Source: Sphingomonadaceae bacterium (GTDB lineage Bacteria; Pseudomonadota; Alphaproteobacteria; Sphingomonadales; Sphingomonadaceae). Taken from it: a DNA stretch of 64,000 nt. The stretch lies in NCBI GenBank assembly GCA_947451145.1, contig CANFXW010000002.1, positions 124,001-188,000 on the forward strand, read 5' to 3'. Shown here in pieces: positions 37,329-46,002 of the stretch. The translations under genes and the position numbers were made by a program. Numbering within the stretch: the stretch's first letter is position 1; each line of letters begins with the position of its first letter. Below the pieces are notes generated by a model that ran no database searches, was not told the DNA's origin, and saw nothing but the letters and a program-made list of their open reading frames with translations.

Positions 37329-39224
37329 ATGGATGCAATGGAGGGGAAACTGCCGATCCAATCACGTCCGGAAACCGGTGATCTCGCCAGAATCGCGCCG
37401 TTCGGACTCGGCCCTCTGGTAATCGATCCGCCTTCACGCCGCATCAGCTGCGGTACTAGCAGCGCAATGCTCGAGCCGCGTGTGATGCGGGTGCTGGTGG
37501 CTCTGGGTGAAACACCGGGCAGAGTGCTCTCGCGCGACGATCTCATCGCCTCATGCTGGGATGGCCGGATCGTTGGCGACAAAGCCATTACCCGCGCCAT
37601 CTCGCTGCTGCGTCAGGCTATCGACGAGCTTGGCGATGGCGCGGTGCGGATCGAGACGATTGCCAAGGTCGGATTCCGGATTGTCGTCAATAGCGAGCCG
37701 GTGAATGCATCGCCCACAATCCCGTCCGGCGCATCAGCCGGTGTACCATCGGGTCTCGCCCGGCGTAAGCTCTTGGTAGCCGGAACGGGTGGTTTGGTGT
37801 TGCTGGGTGGCGGGCTGGTTGCCTGGAAGGGGGGGCTGCTCTCGCCTGCGCAATCCGGGCCGCACACCGTAGCGGTACTCCCGTTTCGCAACCTCTCCGG
37901 TGACAAGAGCCAGGACTATTTCTCGGAAGGCCTGTCCGAACAGATCCGCACTGTACTCTCGCGTAATCCGAACCTGCGCGTGCTGGCACCCACCTCGGTG
38001 GCCGCGGCGATGGAGGCAAGCTCACAGGCCCTCGCCATCGCGCAAAAGCTGGGCGCCGCCTATCTGCTCGACGGCAGCGTGCGCCGTGAGGGCGACCAGA
38101 TGCGCATCACCGCCCGGCTTACGGACGCAATCGCTGGCACCGTGGCCTGGACTGACCAGCTTGACCGGCAGATATCGGATGTCTTCGCCGTACAGGACGA
38201 TATTGCAGACTCTGCCGCCGGCGCATTGGCTGCGCAAACTGTGGATGCGGGCGAGCGCAAGAACATGGGCAGCACGCGCAACGCACAGGCCTATGACGCA
38301 TTTCTGCGCAGCAAAGCCTATGGCGCATTGCGCACGGGTGAAGCCTCGGCACGGGCGGCTCTTGCACAACTCGATGCGGCGATCGCCGCCGATCCCAACT
38401 ATGCAGAGGCGCATGCCGCGCGGGCACAATCGATCATCTACATTTCAGGCACATACGGCAAGGCGAACGAGCTGAAGGTGGCACACGAAGAGGCCTTTGA
38501 AGCGGCGCAGAAGGCTGTAGCGCTTGCCCCACTGCTGCCATTTGCCCAGGCGGTACTGGGCTTTGCCTATGTCCAATCCAGACAAGACTTCAAGGGCGCG
38601 GCAGAACCCTTCGCGATGGCACGCAAGCTTGGCTGGGGCGACGCGACCGCCATGATCTATGTCACATTTTACTACGCAGAAATGGGGCGGCAACGTGAGG
38701 CAGTTGCTTCTGCGGCGAGGCTGATCGAACTCGACCCGCTCAATCCTGCAGCATATCGAACTGCTGCATACTCTGCTTACAGCACCCGCGATTTTGATCG
38801 CGCCTTGGGCTATTGCCGAAAGGCCCTGTCGCTCAATCCCCGCATTTCCATGGCCCATGCGATTTTCGGCGACTGTCTGCTCGAGCTTGGCCGGGTCAGC
38901 GAGGCGCGCGATGCCTTCGGTGCCGAGCCGGTTGAATTATTGCGGCTGACCGGGATTGCCATTGCTGAGTGGCGACTTGGCAACAAGGCTGCCGCCCAAC
39001 AGGCCTATGCCAACCTGGAAGCCCGGCTGGGCGATCTAGCCACCTATCAGTTTGCCCGGATTTTGGCACAATGGGGCAGGCTCGATGAGGCAATGGCAAA
39101 GTTGAAGTTTGCCCGGGAAATCGGCGATGACGGATTGGCTGTGGCGAACACTGATCCGTTGCTTAATCCACTCCGCACCAGATCCGATTTTTCGCTATTG
39201 CTTAGGCAACTGGGTTTCGATTAG
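37329..39224 (+). CDS. CadC-like membrane regulator with TolB-like and TPR domains
   Basis: A 631-residue one-component regulator. Residues 25-120 form an OmpR/CadC winged helix (DDLIASCWDGRIVGDKAITR, then RIETIAKVGFRIV). A single membrane helix follows (LLVAGTGGLVLLGGGLVAW), then a periplasmic domain beginning HTVAVLPFRNLSGDKSQDYF, which is the conserved start of the FlgO/TolB-N-like module found in such proteins, and then TPR repeats to the C-terminus. It should sense something outside the membrane and regulate nearby promoters directly. The divergent unknown gene and the downstream lipoprotein are the nearest candidate targets. Confidence 0.85.
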   Translation: MDAMEGKLPIQSRPETGDLARIAPFGLGPLVIDPPSRRISCGTSSAMLEPRVMRVLVALGETPGRVLSRDDLIASCWDGRIVGDKAITRAISLLRQAIDELGDGAVRIETIAKVGFRIVVNSEPVNASPTIPSGASAGVPSGLARRKLLVAGTGGLVLLGGGLVAWKGGLLSPAQSGPHTVAVLPFRNLSGDKSQDYFSEGLSEQIRTVLSRNPNLRVLAPTSVAAAMEASSQALAIAQKLGAAYLLDGSVRREGDQMRITARLTDAIAGTVAWTDQLDRQISDVFAVQDDIADSAAGALAAQTVDAGERKNMGSTRNAQAYDAFLRSKAYGALRTGEASARAALAQLDAAIAADPNYAEAHAARAQSIIYISGTYGKANELKVAHEEAFEAAQKAVALAPLLPFAQAVLGFAYVQSRQDFKGAAEPFAMARKLGWGDATAMIYVTFYYAEMGRQREAVASAARLIELDPLNPAAYRTAAYSAYSTRDFDRALGYCRKALSLNPRISMAHAIFGDCLLELGRVSEARDAFGAEPVELLRLTGIAIAEWRLGNKAAAQQAYANLEARLGDLATYQFARILAQWGRLDEAMAKLKFAREIGDDGLAVANTDPLLNPLRTRSDFSLLLRQLGFD

Positions 39225-39253
39225 CCTTGGCTTGTTCAACAGAGGGGAACACC

Positions 39254-39433
39254 ATGCGTAAATTGGCACTGATTTCAGCTATGACACTTGCCCTGACACT
39301 GTCGGCTTGCAGCAAAAACGATGCTGCTCAGCCTGAAGGCTGCCAGCCGAATTGCCCTAATTCGCAGTCAGAAGAGCCTTCGACAGCGGCTAGCGATGTA
39401 CCAACGGCAGCCGCAAGCGAAGCGGCCAAGTAG
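39254..39433 (+). CDS. Small lipoprotein
   Basis: A 59-residue protein with a short signal peptide and lipobox LSAC (MRKLALISAMTLALTLSACS), followed by a Ser/Ala/Glu-rich mature part of about 40 residues with two more Cys (GCQPNCPNS). GAGGGG precedes the ATG. It lies 29 bases after the CadC-like gene and ends at a strong terminator, so it is the last gene of that unit. No function is known. Confidence 0.7.
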   Translation: MRKLALISAMTLALTLSACSKNDAAQPEGCQPNCPNSQSEEPSTAASDVPTAAASEAAK

Positions 39434-39881
39434 CAAGTCTGGACGCGCGCCAGAAATGGAACGGCGAAGGCCGGGCCAGATTTCTGGCAGTCAGCAAAAT
39501 CATGGCCGGAGGCACTCGCCTCCGGCCAAGTTTTTTGTCCCGAAGTCCGGATCGTTGCGATCATGAATGGTTTGGATGAGCCATCGTCCATGCCGTGAAA
39601 ACCTTTCGCCGGAACGGCCCCAAGTTTCGCCGGTTTGCATGCCCTACGAGCAGAGGGCCGATTCATCCTGCCGCACCGAGTTAACTTGCTATCGATTTGG
39701 CCGCGAGAAGATTGACAGCCTTCGGCAAGCCCTAGAGAGTTAGTCTACATTCGAGGGACCGGGACTTGGTGACCGTTTGTGCTGATAAAGCCGCCATTTG
39801 TGCCGCCAATATTGGAAAGCGATACCAGCCCTTCGTTCATTCTCTGTCGCCGTCCTCGACTGAAATCGCCAAGGATCTGAC
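39434..39881. other. 448-base gene-free region before sorA
   Basis: It contains the terminator of the lipoprotein gene at its left end. At its right end is the probable leader of the sulfite dehydrogenase genes, including a TTGACA at 39712-39717 whose -10 partner is unclear. Short open frames on the minus strand show no ribosome-binding sites or family features. The candidate LacI operator seen at the sulfoquinovose promoters is not present here. Confidence 0.5.
39504..39536 (+). terminator. Rho-independent terminator
   Basis: A perfect 10-bp stem (39504-39513 with 39518-39527, loop ACTC) is followed by AAG and six T residues. It ends the CadC-like/lipoprotein unit. Confidence 0.9.
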
Positions 39882-41081
39882 ATGAAGTTATTAGAACGGC
39901 GAAACTTCCTGACAGGGGCTGGAATTTCGCTGCTGTCCGGCAAGGTCTTCGGAGCGGCCAAAACTGTGGTTCTGCCATTCGAGAATGGTGAACGCCCCGT
40001 GGCAACCTTGCCGCAAAAACGGCCAATGATCTTGCTGACTTCACGGCCGCCTCAGCTCGAGACGCCATTTCCGGTTTTCAATGAGGGCATAGTGACGCCC
40101 AATGACGCCTTTTTCGTGCGTTACCATTTGTCCAACCTGCCTACCGTGATTGATCCCGCAACATTCCGCCTCACCATTAGCGGTCACGTTGAAAAGCCGC
40201 TTGAGCTATCGCTCGCGGCACTGAAAAAGGATTTCCCTGTCCACGAGGTTGTTGCAGTCAACCAGTGCTCGGGAAACAGCCGGGGCTTTTCCGAGCCAAG
40301 AGTTGGCGGTGGTCAGCTTGGCAACGGCGCGATGGGCAATGCGCGTTGGCGCGGCGTCGCCCTGAAGGACCTGTTGGATCGTGCCGGTCTCCGTGCCGGC
40401 GCGCGGCAGGTGACGTTCAACGGTCTCGACAATCCGCCGATCGATACTGTCCCGGATTTCGTCAAAGCGCTCGATCTGGATCATGCTCTGGACGGAGAGG
40501 TAATGGTTGCCTTTGCCATGAACGGGAAAGACCTGCCTTTCCTCAACGGCTACCCGCTTCGTCTGGTGGTGCCGGGTCACTACGGGACCTATTGGGTCAA
40601 GCATCTCAGCGAGATCAACGTCGTCGATGTCCAGTTTGACGGCTACTGGATGAATACCGCCTATCGCATTCCGGACAATGACTGCAATTGCGTTGCGCCC
40701 GGCCAGAAACCGGACAAGACCAAACCGATCGCCCGATTGAATGTGCGTTCATTCCTGACCAGCCATACCGATGGCGCGCGCGTTCAGGCGGGCCGTGCGG
40801 TCGAACTGCGCGGGATTGCCTTCAGCGGTGGAACGGGGATCAACAGGGTGCTGGTATCGCCGGATAGCGGCTCTAGCTGGCAGGAAGCGCGCCTGGGCGA
40901 GGATCTGGGCAAATTTTCGTTTCGCGAATGGCGGTTTGGGCTGTCACTACCGAAAGGCAAACACAAAGTACTGGTCCGGGCCTATGCTCCCGGTGGCGAA
41001 ACCCAGCCATTGGAACAGCGCTGGCAGCCGACAGGATACATGCGCAATGTAGTCGAAGCCGTAACGCTGGAGGCCGTGTGA
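39882..41081 (+). CDS. sorA: Sulfite dehydrogenase, molybdopterin subunit (SorA-like)
   Basis: A 399-residue member of the sulfite-oxidase molybdenum family, predicted to oxidise sulfite to sulfate in the periplasm. It has a twin-arginine signal (ERRNFLTGAG). The molybdenum-ligand Cys is in VNQCSGNSRGF, and VPGHYGTYWVKHLSEI is the substrate/cofactor motif. A C-terminal Mo-co dimerisation domain follows. AAGGA lies upstream of the ATG. It overlaps by one base a small cytochrome c gene, the classical SorAB arrangement. Its position next to a predicted sulfite-releasing sulfoquinovose operon supports the assignment; other substrates of this family cannot be excluded. Confidence 0.82.
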   Translation: MKLLERRNFLTGAGISLLSGKVFGAAKTVVLPFENGERPVATLPQKRPMILLTSRPPQLETPFPVFNEGIVTPNDAFFVRYHLSNLPTVIDPATFRLTISGHVEKPLELSLAALKKDFPVHEVVAVNQCSGNSRGFSEPRVGGGQLGNGAMGNARWRGVALKDLLDRAGLRAGARQVTFNGLDNPPIDTVPDFVKALDLDHALDGEVMVAFAMNGKDLPFLNGYPLRLVVPGHYGTYWVKHLSEINVVDVQFDGYWMNTAYRIPDNDCNCVAPGQKPDKTKPIARLNVRSFLTSHTDGARVQAGRAVELRGIAFSGGTGINRVLVSPDSGSSWQEARLGEDLGKFSFREWRFGLSLPKGKHKVLVRAYAPGGETQPLEQRWQPTGYMRNVVEAVTLEAV

Positions 41082-41392
41082 TGCGCGCAGTCACCATCAC
41101 GATAGCCCTGTGCTGCACCGCCTTGCCTGCGGTGGCAACAACCGCCCGCCCCGTTACCTATAACCTCCCCGCAGAAAAGGTGCCGCCTGTCTTTACGCAG
41201 GGCGATAGCGATATCGTGGTCAGCAACTGCTCGGCCTGCCATTCGCTTGACTATCTTGCCACGCAGCCACGGCGCAAAGGTGCCCAGTTCTGGCGTGACG
41301 AAGTGGCCAAGATGGTCAACGTCTACAAAGCACCAATCGAGCCCGCCGACGCTGACGCGGCAGCCGCCGTGTTGGCAAAGAAATTCGGCTGA
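41081..41392 (+). CDS. sorB: Cytochrome c subunit of sulfite dehydrogenase (SorB-like)
   Basis: A 103-residue periplasmic c-type cytochrome with a signal peptide (MRAVTITIALCCTALPAVA) and one heme site CSACH (VSNCSACHSLDYLATQ). The distal Met ligand is probably the one in EVAKMVNVYK. The ATG overlaps the sorA stop (TGATG). It would pass electrons from sulfite oxidation to the respiratory chain. It ends two bases from the convergent glpD stop. Confidence 0.82.
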   Translation: MRAVTITIALCCTALPAVATTARPVTYNLPAEKVPPVFTQGDSDIVVSNCSACHSLDYLATQPRRKGAQFWRDEVAKMVNVYKAPIEPADADAAAAVLAKKFG

Positions 41393-41394
41393 CC

Positions 41395-42879
41395 CTAGAC
41401 CTGGCTATTGGCGAGCCATGTTTTTAATGCTCCTGCTTCAGCAGCGCTGAAACGCAATCCCAGCTTGGTGCGCCGCCACAGAATGTCTTCGATTGATTGC
41501 GCCCATTCGCGGGTCATCAGGTGGTGCACTTCGCGCTCGGTGAGGCCATGGCCGAAATGTCGGCCGCAATCCTCAAGTCTGCCTGCCTCGCCCAGAATCG
41601 TGAAAGTGTCGGTGCCATAGCAGCGCTCCAGCCGCGTCGCCCAGCCTGGTTCGAGAAAGGGGTAGCGCGCGGCAATCCGGTCACGCAGGGCCACCGCGCC
41701 GTCAATCGGAAAGTCGCCCCCCGGTAGAGCGGCGGTGCCGGTCCAGCCTTTGCCTTCGAGTATCGGCAGGCGGCTTGCCATGATGTCGACAGCCTCTTCG
41801 GCGAGATGACGGTAGGTGGTGATCTTGCCGCCGAACACCGAGAGGATCGGTGCGCCTTCGTCTTCAGGCGACAGTTCAAAGCGATAGCCCCGGGTTGCCG
41901 CTTCCGGTTTTCCTGATCCGTCATCCAGCAAAGGGCGCACACCGGAATAGGACCAGACGACATCAGTTGGCGCTATTGGCTTGCGAAAATAGCTGCTCGC
42001 GCCCTCGCATAGATAGGCGATCTCTTCGGCATCGGCGTGGATATCGGTCAGCGGGCCTTGGTGATCGCGGTCGGTTGTACCGATCAGGGTGAAGTCCTGC
42101 TCATAGGGAATGGCGAAGAAGATACGACCGTCAGCCAGTTGGAAGAAATAGGCGAAGGGGTGGTCGAACAGCTTGGGCACGACGATGTGCGATCCGCGCA
42201 CCAGCCGCATCCGCCGCTCGCTGTCCTCGCCGGCGCGGCCAAGCAGTTCGAGCACCGAAGGTCCGGCGGCATTGGCCACCGCCTTCGCGCGGAATTCGCC
42301 TTGCGGTGTCTCGATGCGCCAGTGGTCATATTCGCGAACCAGCTTCTGCGCCGGACAATGGGTGCGCACTTCAGCGCTCCGGTTGGCCGCATCGCGCGCG
42401 TTGAGCACAACCATGCGGGCATCGTCGACCCAGCAATCCGAATAGACGAAACCGTTGGTGAATTCGGGCTTGAGCGGCGCGCCCGCAGGGTGGTTCACCA
42501 GCCGGATCGATTGCGTGGCGGGCAACCGCTTGCGCCCGCCGATGTGGTCGTAGAGGAACAGGCCGAGCCGCAGCAGCCAGCGCGGGCGGAGGCCGGGGGC
42601 ATGCGGCAGGACAAAGCGGAGCGGCCAGATCACGTGCGGGGCAATACCCCACAGCCGCTCGCGCTCGGACAGCGCCTCGCGCACCAGAGCGAACTCGTAA
42701 TGCTCCAGATAGCGCAAGCCCCCGTGGATCAGCTTGGTCGAGGCCGAGGAGGTGCCACCCGCAAGATCGCCAGCCTCCAGCAGCAGCACTTTCGCTCCGC
42801 GCCCGGCGGCATCGCGCGCAATCCCCGCGCCGTTGATGCCGCCGCCAATTACCGCCAGATCGAACAGGTCATCAGCCAC
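41395..42879 (-). CDS. glpD: Aerobic glycerol-3-phosphate dehydrogenase
   Basis: A 494-residue FAD enzyme that oxidises glycerol-3-phosphate to dihydroxyacetone phosphate at the inner membrane. The FAD-binding start DLAVIGGGINGAGIARDAAG and the GTSSASTKLIHGGLRYLEHYEFALV motif are diagnostic. The start is a GTG at 42879, 18 bases after the monooxygenase stop, so it is the last gene of the sulfoquinovose-type operon. Its presence fits a substrate such as sulfoquinovosyl glycerol, whose hydrolysis frees glycerol. No glycerol kinase gene is in the window. Confidence 0.93.
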   Translation of the reverse strand: MADDLFDLAVIGGGINGAGIARDAAGRGAKVLLLEAGDLAGGTSSASTKLIHGGLRYLEHYEFALVREALSERERLWGIAPHVIWPLRFVLPHAPGLRPRWLLRLGLFLYDHIGGRKRLPATQSIRLVNHPAGAPLKPEFTNGFVYSDCWVDDARMVVLNARDAANRSAEVRTHCPAQKLVREYDHWRIETPQGEFRAKAVANAAGPSVLELLGRAGEDSERRMRLVRGSHIVVPKLFDHPFAYFFQLADGRIFFAIPYEQDFTLIGTTDRDHQGPLTDIHADAEEIAYLCEGASSYFRKPIAPTDVVWSYSGVRPLLDDGSGKPEAATRGYRFELSPEDEGAPILSVFGGKITTYRHLAEEAVDIMASRLPILEGKGWTGTAALPGGDFPIDGAVALRDRIAARYPFLEPGWATRLERCYGTDTFTILGEAGRLEDCGRHFGHGLTEREVHHLMTREWAQSIEDILWRRTKLGLRFSAAEAGALKTWLANSQV

Positions 42880-42897
42880 AGAGCACAGTTCCCGTCA

Positions 42898-43986
42898 TCA
42901 GATCGCCAACGGTCCGTGTTCGATATGGGGCAGAACGTGCCGCGCGAAAAGGTCTGCTTCTTGCGCGTGCGGATAGCCGGAGAGGATGAAGGCCTCGATG
43001 CCCTCGGCCTGATAGGCGCGCAGCTTGGCAAGAACCTGATCCGGCGTGCCGACGATTGCCGCGCCGCAACCCGAGCGGGCGCGGCCGATGCCGGTCCACA
43101 GGTTGTCTTCGACGAAGCCGTCGTCCGATGCCGCAGCGCGCAATTCCGCCTGCCGCTGGACACCGTAGTTCTTGGCATCGAGCGACTTCTCGCGGATCGC
43201 CTGACCGGTGGCATCGTCCAGCTTGGACAGCAGCCGGGCGGCATATTCGCGGGCCTCGTCCTCGGTCTCGCGCACGATCACATGGGCGCGGTAGCCAAAG
43301 CGCAAGGTGCGGCCATGGCGGGCGGCGCGCTCTTTCATGTCGGCGATGATCGAGCGGACGTTGCCCATGACATCGGGCCACATCAGGTAGACATCGCAAC
43401 CTTCCGCCGCACATTCGCGCGCTTCGTCCGAAAGGCCGCCGAAGTAAAAGGCGGGGCACTTGCCCGAGATCGTGCTGATCCGCGCCGGATCGAGCTCAAG
43501 CTGGTAAAACTCGCCCTGATGATCAAGGTGCTCGCCATTCAGCAGGGTGCGGACGATCTTCATCACCTCAGTGGCGCGGCGATAGCGCGGGCCGCTGGCG
43601 AGCTTCTCGCCCGGCATGTCGGAAGAGATGATGTTAACGTTAAGCCGCCCGGCCGTGCCCGCCGCATTGGGGCCAAGGATGCGGTCGAGCGTGGCGATGC
43701 GGCGCGCCAGTTGCGGCGGCCAGTCCTCGCCGATGCGGGTAGCCCAGAGCAGCTTGATGCGCCGCACCTGCGTGGCGACAGCGGCAGCAAAGGCGGTGGT
43801 ATCGAGCCCGAGTTCATAGCCCGAAGGCAGCAAGATATTGTCAAATCCACCCTCTTCGGCGCGCATCACGATATTGCGGCAGTGCTCCCAGCTTGATTTC
43901 AGCGCCGCGTCAGGCACGCCCAGAAACTCGTAGTCATCATCGCACAGCGCCGAGAACCAGGCGATTTCGCATTCTTGCTTGCTCAT
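42898..43986 (-). CDS. FMNH2-dependent sulfonate monooxygenase (SsuD/SmoC-like)
   Basis: A 362-residue luciferase-like monooxygenase that should use reduced FMN and oxygen to cleave a C-S bond and release sulfite. Residues of the alkanesulfonate monooxygenase class are present: Arg-x-His in FGYRAHVIVRET, the Arg/Gly loop GIGRARSGCGAAIVG, and the Tyr in FILSGYPHAQEADLF. AAGGAG precedes the ATG at 43986. It sits in an operon with a sulfoquinovosidase-type glycosidase and an aldo/keto reductase, which points to sulfoquinovose (SmoC role) rather than a plain alkanesulfonate. The matching flavin reductase is not in the window. Confidence 0.85.
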   Translation of the reverse strand: MSKQECEIAWFSALCDDDYEFLGVPDAALKSSWEHCRNIVMRAEEGGFDNILLPSGYELGLDTTAFAAAVATQVRRIKLLWATRIGEDWPPQLARRIATLDRILGPNAAGTAGRLNVNIISSDMPGEKLASGPRYRRATEVMKIVRTLLNGEHLDHQGEFYQLELDPARISTISGKCPAFYFGGLSDEARECAAEGCDVYLMWPDVMGNVRSIIADMKERAARHGRTLRFGYRAHVIVRETEDEAREYAARLLSKLDDATGQAIREKSLDAKNYGVQRQAELRAAASDDGFVEDNLWTGIGRARSGCGAAIVGTPDQVLAKLRAYQAEGIEAFILSGYPHAQEADLFARHVLPHIEHGPLAI

Positions 43987-44077
43987 GGCATCCACTCCTT
44001 TTTAGGCACACAAGCCTCCGCCGACCAACTCGGGGGCGAGCGCCGTTGCTTCATCCAACCTGTCTTGCGCGGCTACC

Positions 44078-44992
44078 TCAGGGCAGCCGCTCTCCCCGCG
44101 CCGCGACGAGCATGGCGTACCAGTCCTGCCGGTTCCAGCGGACATTCAATGCCTGAACACCTTCGGCGATGCGTGCGGCCTGCTGCGAGCCGATGATCGG
44201 CACGATGCCTGCCGGGTGGGCCATCAGCCACGAATAGGCAGCGACCGAGCGCGATACGCCCTGCGTCGCACCAACCGCATCCAGCGCGGCGGCCACAGCC
44301 TTGGCCTTTTCGCCCTCGGGTTTGGCCAGTTTGCCTCCACCGAGTGGCGACCATGCCAGCGGGGTCAGCCCCATCGTCATTGCCTGATCAAGCTCGCCAT
44401 TCTCGAAACAATCGATGCGCAGAGGGCTGATCTCTGGCTGGCTGGAAACCAGCTTATGGCCAAGGAAATGGTCCAGCGCCGCAGTTTGGTGGAGGGTGAA
44501 GTTAGAGACCCCCAGCGTGCGGATCTTGCCCGAGGCCACTGCATCGTCGAGCACGCGCGCTACTTCCTGCGGATGGGCAAGGATATCGGGCCGGTGGACC
44601 TGCCACAGATCGATCACGTCGGTATTCAGGCGCTTCAGTGACGCCTCGATCGCCGCGCGCAGATAGGCCGGGCTTTGGTCATAGGGTAGCGGCGGCAGTA
44701 TTCCGCCCTTGCTTGCCAGCACCATGCGGCTGCGTAGGCCGGGTTCGGCAGCGAGCACCTGGCCCAGCAGAGCCTCGGCATCGCCGAAGCCGCCTTTGCC
44801 ATCAAAGCCATAGATATCAGCGGTATCGAGCAGGGTGATCCCGGCATCGAGCGCGGCGTGAACAAGGCGGCTTGCCTCAGCCGTGCTGCGGCCGTCCTCG
44901 GCGAGGCGCCACATACCCCATGCAATGGAAGAGATGACAATACCGCTGCTCCCGAGCGTACGGGTGGCTGGCGGCAGGGGAAGTTCACTCAT
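44078..44992 (-). CDS. Aldo/keto reductase (YdhF/SmoB-like)
   Basis: A 304-residue NAD(P)H oxidoreductase with an eight-stranded barrel. LDTADIYGFDGKGGFGDAEA carries the catalytic Asp and Tyr, LASKGG carries the Lys, and LWQVHRPDILAHPQEVA is typical of the YdhF group. In the sulfo-SMO pathway such an enzyme (SmoB) reduces 6-oxo-glucose to glucose; the operon context supports this role. Its ATG overlaps the LacI-gene stop (ATGA). An 91-base gap separates it from the monooxygenase start. Confidence 0.85.
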   Translation of the reverse strand: MSELPLPPATRTLGSSGIVISSIAWGMWRLAEDGRSTAEASRLVHAALDAGITLLDTADIYGFDGKGGFGDAEALLGQVLAAEPGLRSRMVLASKGGILPPLPYDQSPAYLRAAIEASLKRLNTDVIDLWQVHRPDILAHPQEVARVLDDAVASGKIRTLGVSNFTLHQTAALDHFLGHKLVSSQPEISPLRIDCFENGELDQAMTMGLTPLAWSPLGGGKLAKPEGEKAKAVAAALDAVGATQGVSRSVAAYSWLMAHPAGIVPIIGSQQAARIAEGVQALNVRWNRQDWYAMLVAARGERLP

Positions 44993-46002
44993 GCAGGTTT
45001 CCTGACTGGTGGCGCGACTGAAGCGCGCTCGACAAGGGTGTGGGGCAGGCGGCGGTGGTTGATATCACCGCCTGCGATGAGAATTTCGGTGGCGGTATGG
45101 GCAAGATCGAACATAGGCTGATGGATCGTGGTCAAAGGCGGCCAGACGGTGCGCGCCAGTGTGGTGTCATCGAAACCTGCGACCGAAAGCGCTCCGGGCA
45201 GGTCAATCCCGCGATCGTGCGCGACAGCCAGAACGCCGGCTGCCATATCGTCATTGGCGGCGAAGATGGCCGTCGGCGGATTGGCCATCGACAGGAAGTA
45301 ATTGCCTGCCGCCACGCCGCTATCGAAATCGAACTCGCCATCGGCGACCAATTGCGGCTCATAGGCAATACCCGCCCGGTCAAGCGCGCGGCGATAGCCG
45401 AACAGGCGGTCTTCAGAACCATGGTGGTTGGGGTGGCCCTTGATGAAACCGATCCGTCGATGGCCCATGTTGATGATATGGGTGGTCATATCGTCAGCCG
45501 CCTGGGCATCGTCCATGAACACCGAACTGGTCAGCGCGTGGTTTGTACCCGGCGAAATCCGCACAAAGGGAATATCGAGCGCATCAAGCGCGCGCAGAAC
45601 CGGCTCACAATCAGTGACTGGCGAGCTAAGAATGATTCCGTCGACAGCCGTCTCTGTAACCAGTCCGCGCACCTGATCGCCAACGCGGGGATCGGCTACA
45701 TCGACCGGCTGGGCCAATAGACGAATTCCATCCTTCTGGCAGCGCGACCAGCAGCCGTTCTGGATCTGGAACATGTAATAGGGGCTGTGGTTGTCATAGA
45801 TCAGCGCGATCTGGTTCGATTTCGCACCCGAGAGGATGCGCGCGGCAACGCTGGGGCGGAAATCGAGTTCGCGCATCGCTGCCTCAACCCGGTCACGCAT
45901 GTCGTTGCTGACATAGGGATGGCCGTTGAGCACGCGGCTTACCGTTTTTACGGCAACGCCGGCCTTCGCGGCGACATCGCGGATGTTGGCCCTCTCGCTC
46001 AT
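44989..46002 (-). CDS. LacI-family transcriptional repressor
   Basis: A 337-residue repressor. The N-terminal helix-turn-helix and hinge read NIRDVAAKAGVAVKTVSRVL then LDFRPSVAARILSG, followed by a periplasmic-binding-protein-like sugar-sensing domain. It lies between and overlaps both neighbours by four bases (ATGA at each end), so it is part of the operon and probably controls it. The likely effector is sulfoquinovose or a breakdown product. Nearly identical sites at 48061 and 51971 are candidate operators. Confidence 0.9.
   Translation of the reverse strand: MSERANIRDVAAKAGVAVKTVSRVLNGHPYVSNDMRDRVEAAMRELDFRPSVAARILSGAKSNQIALIYDNHSPYYMFQIQNGCWSRCQKDGIRLLAQPVDVADPRVGDQVRGLVTETAVDGIILSSPVTDCEPVLRALDALDIPFVRISPGTNHALTSSVFMDDAQAADDMTTHIINMGHRRIGFIKGHPNHHGSEDRLFGYRRALDRAGIAYEPQLVADGEFDFDSGVAAGNYFLSMANPPTAIFAANDDMAAGVLAVAHDRGIDLPGALSVAGFDDTTLARTVWPPLTTIHQPMFDLAHTATEILIAGGDINHRRLPHTLVERASVAPPVRKPA

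Noticed and set aside
39328..39666. 112-codon minus-strand frame in the region before sorA
   Set aside because: It overlaps the lipoprotein gene and runs through its terminator, and has no ribosome-binding site or recognisable features.
42037..43896. 619-codon open frame on the plus strand
   Set aside because: Spans antisense of both glpD and the monooxygenase, crossing their intergenic gap. No motif supports it.
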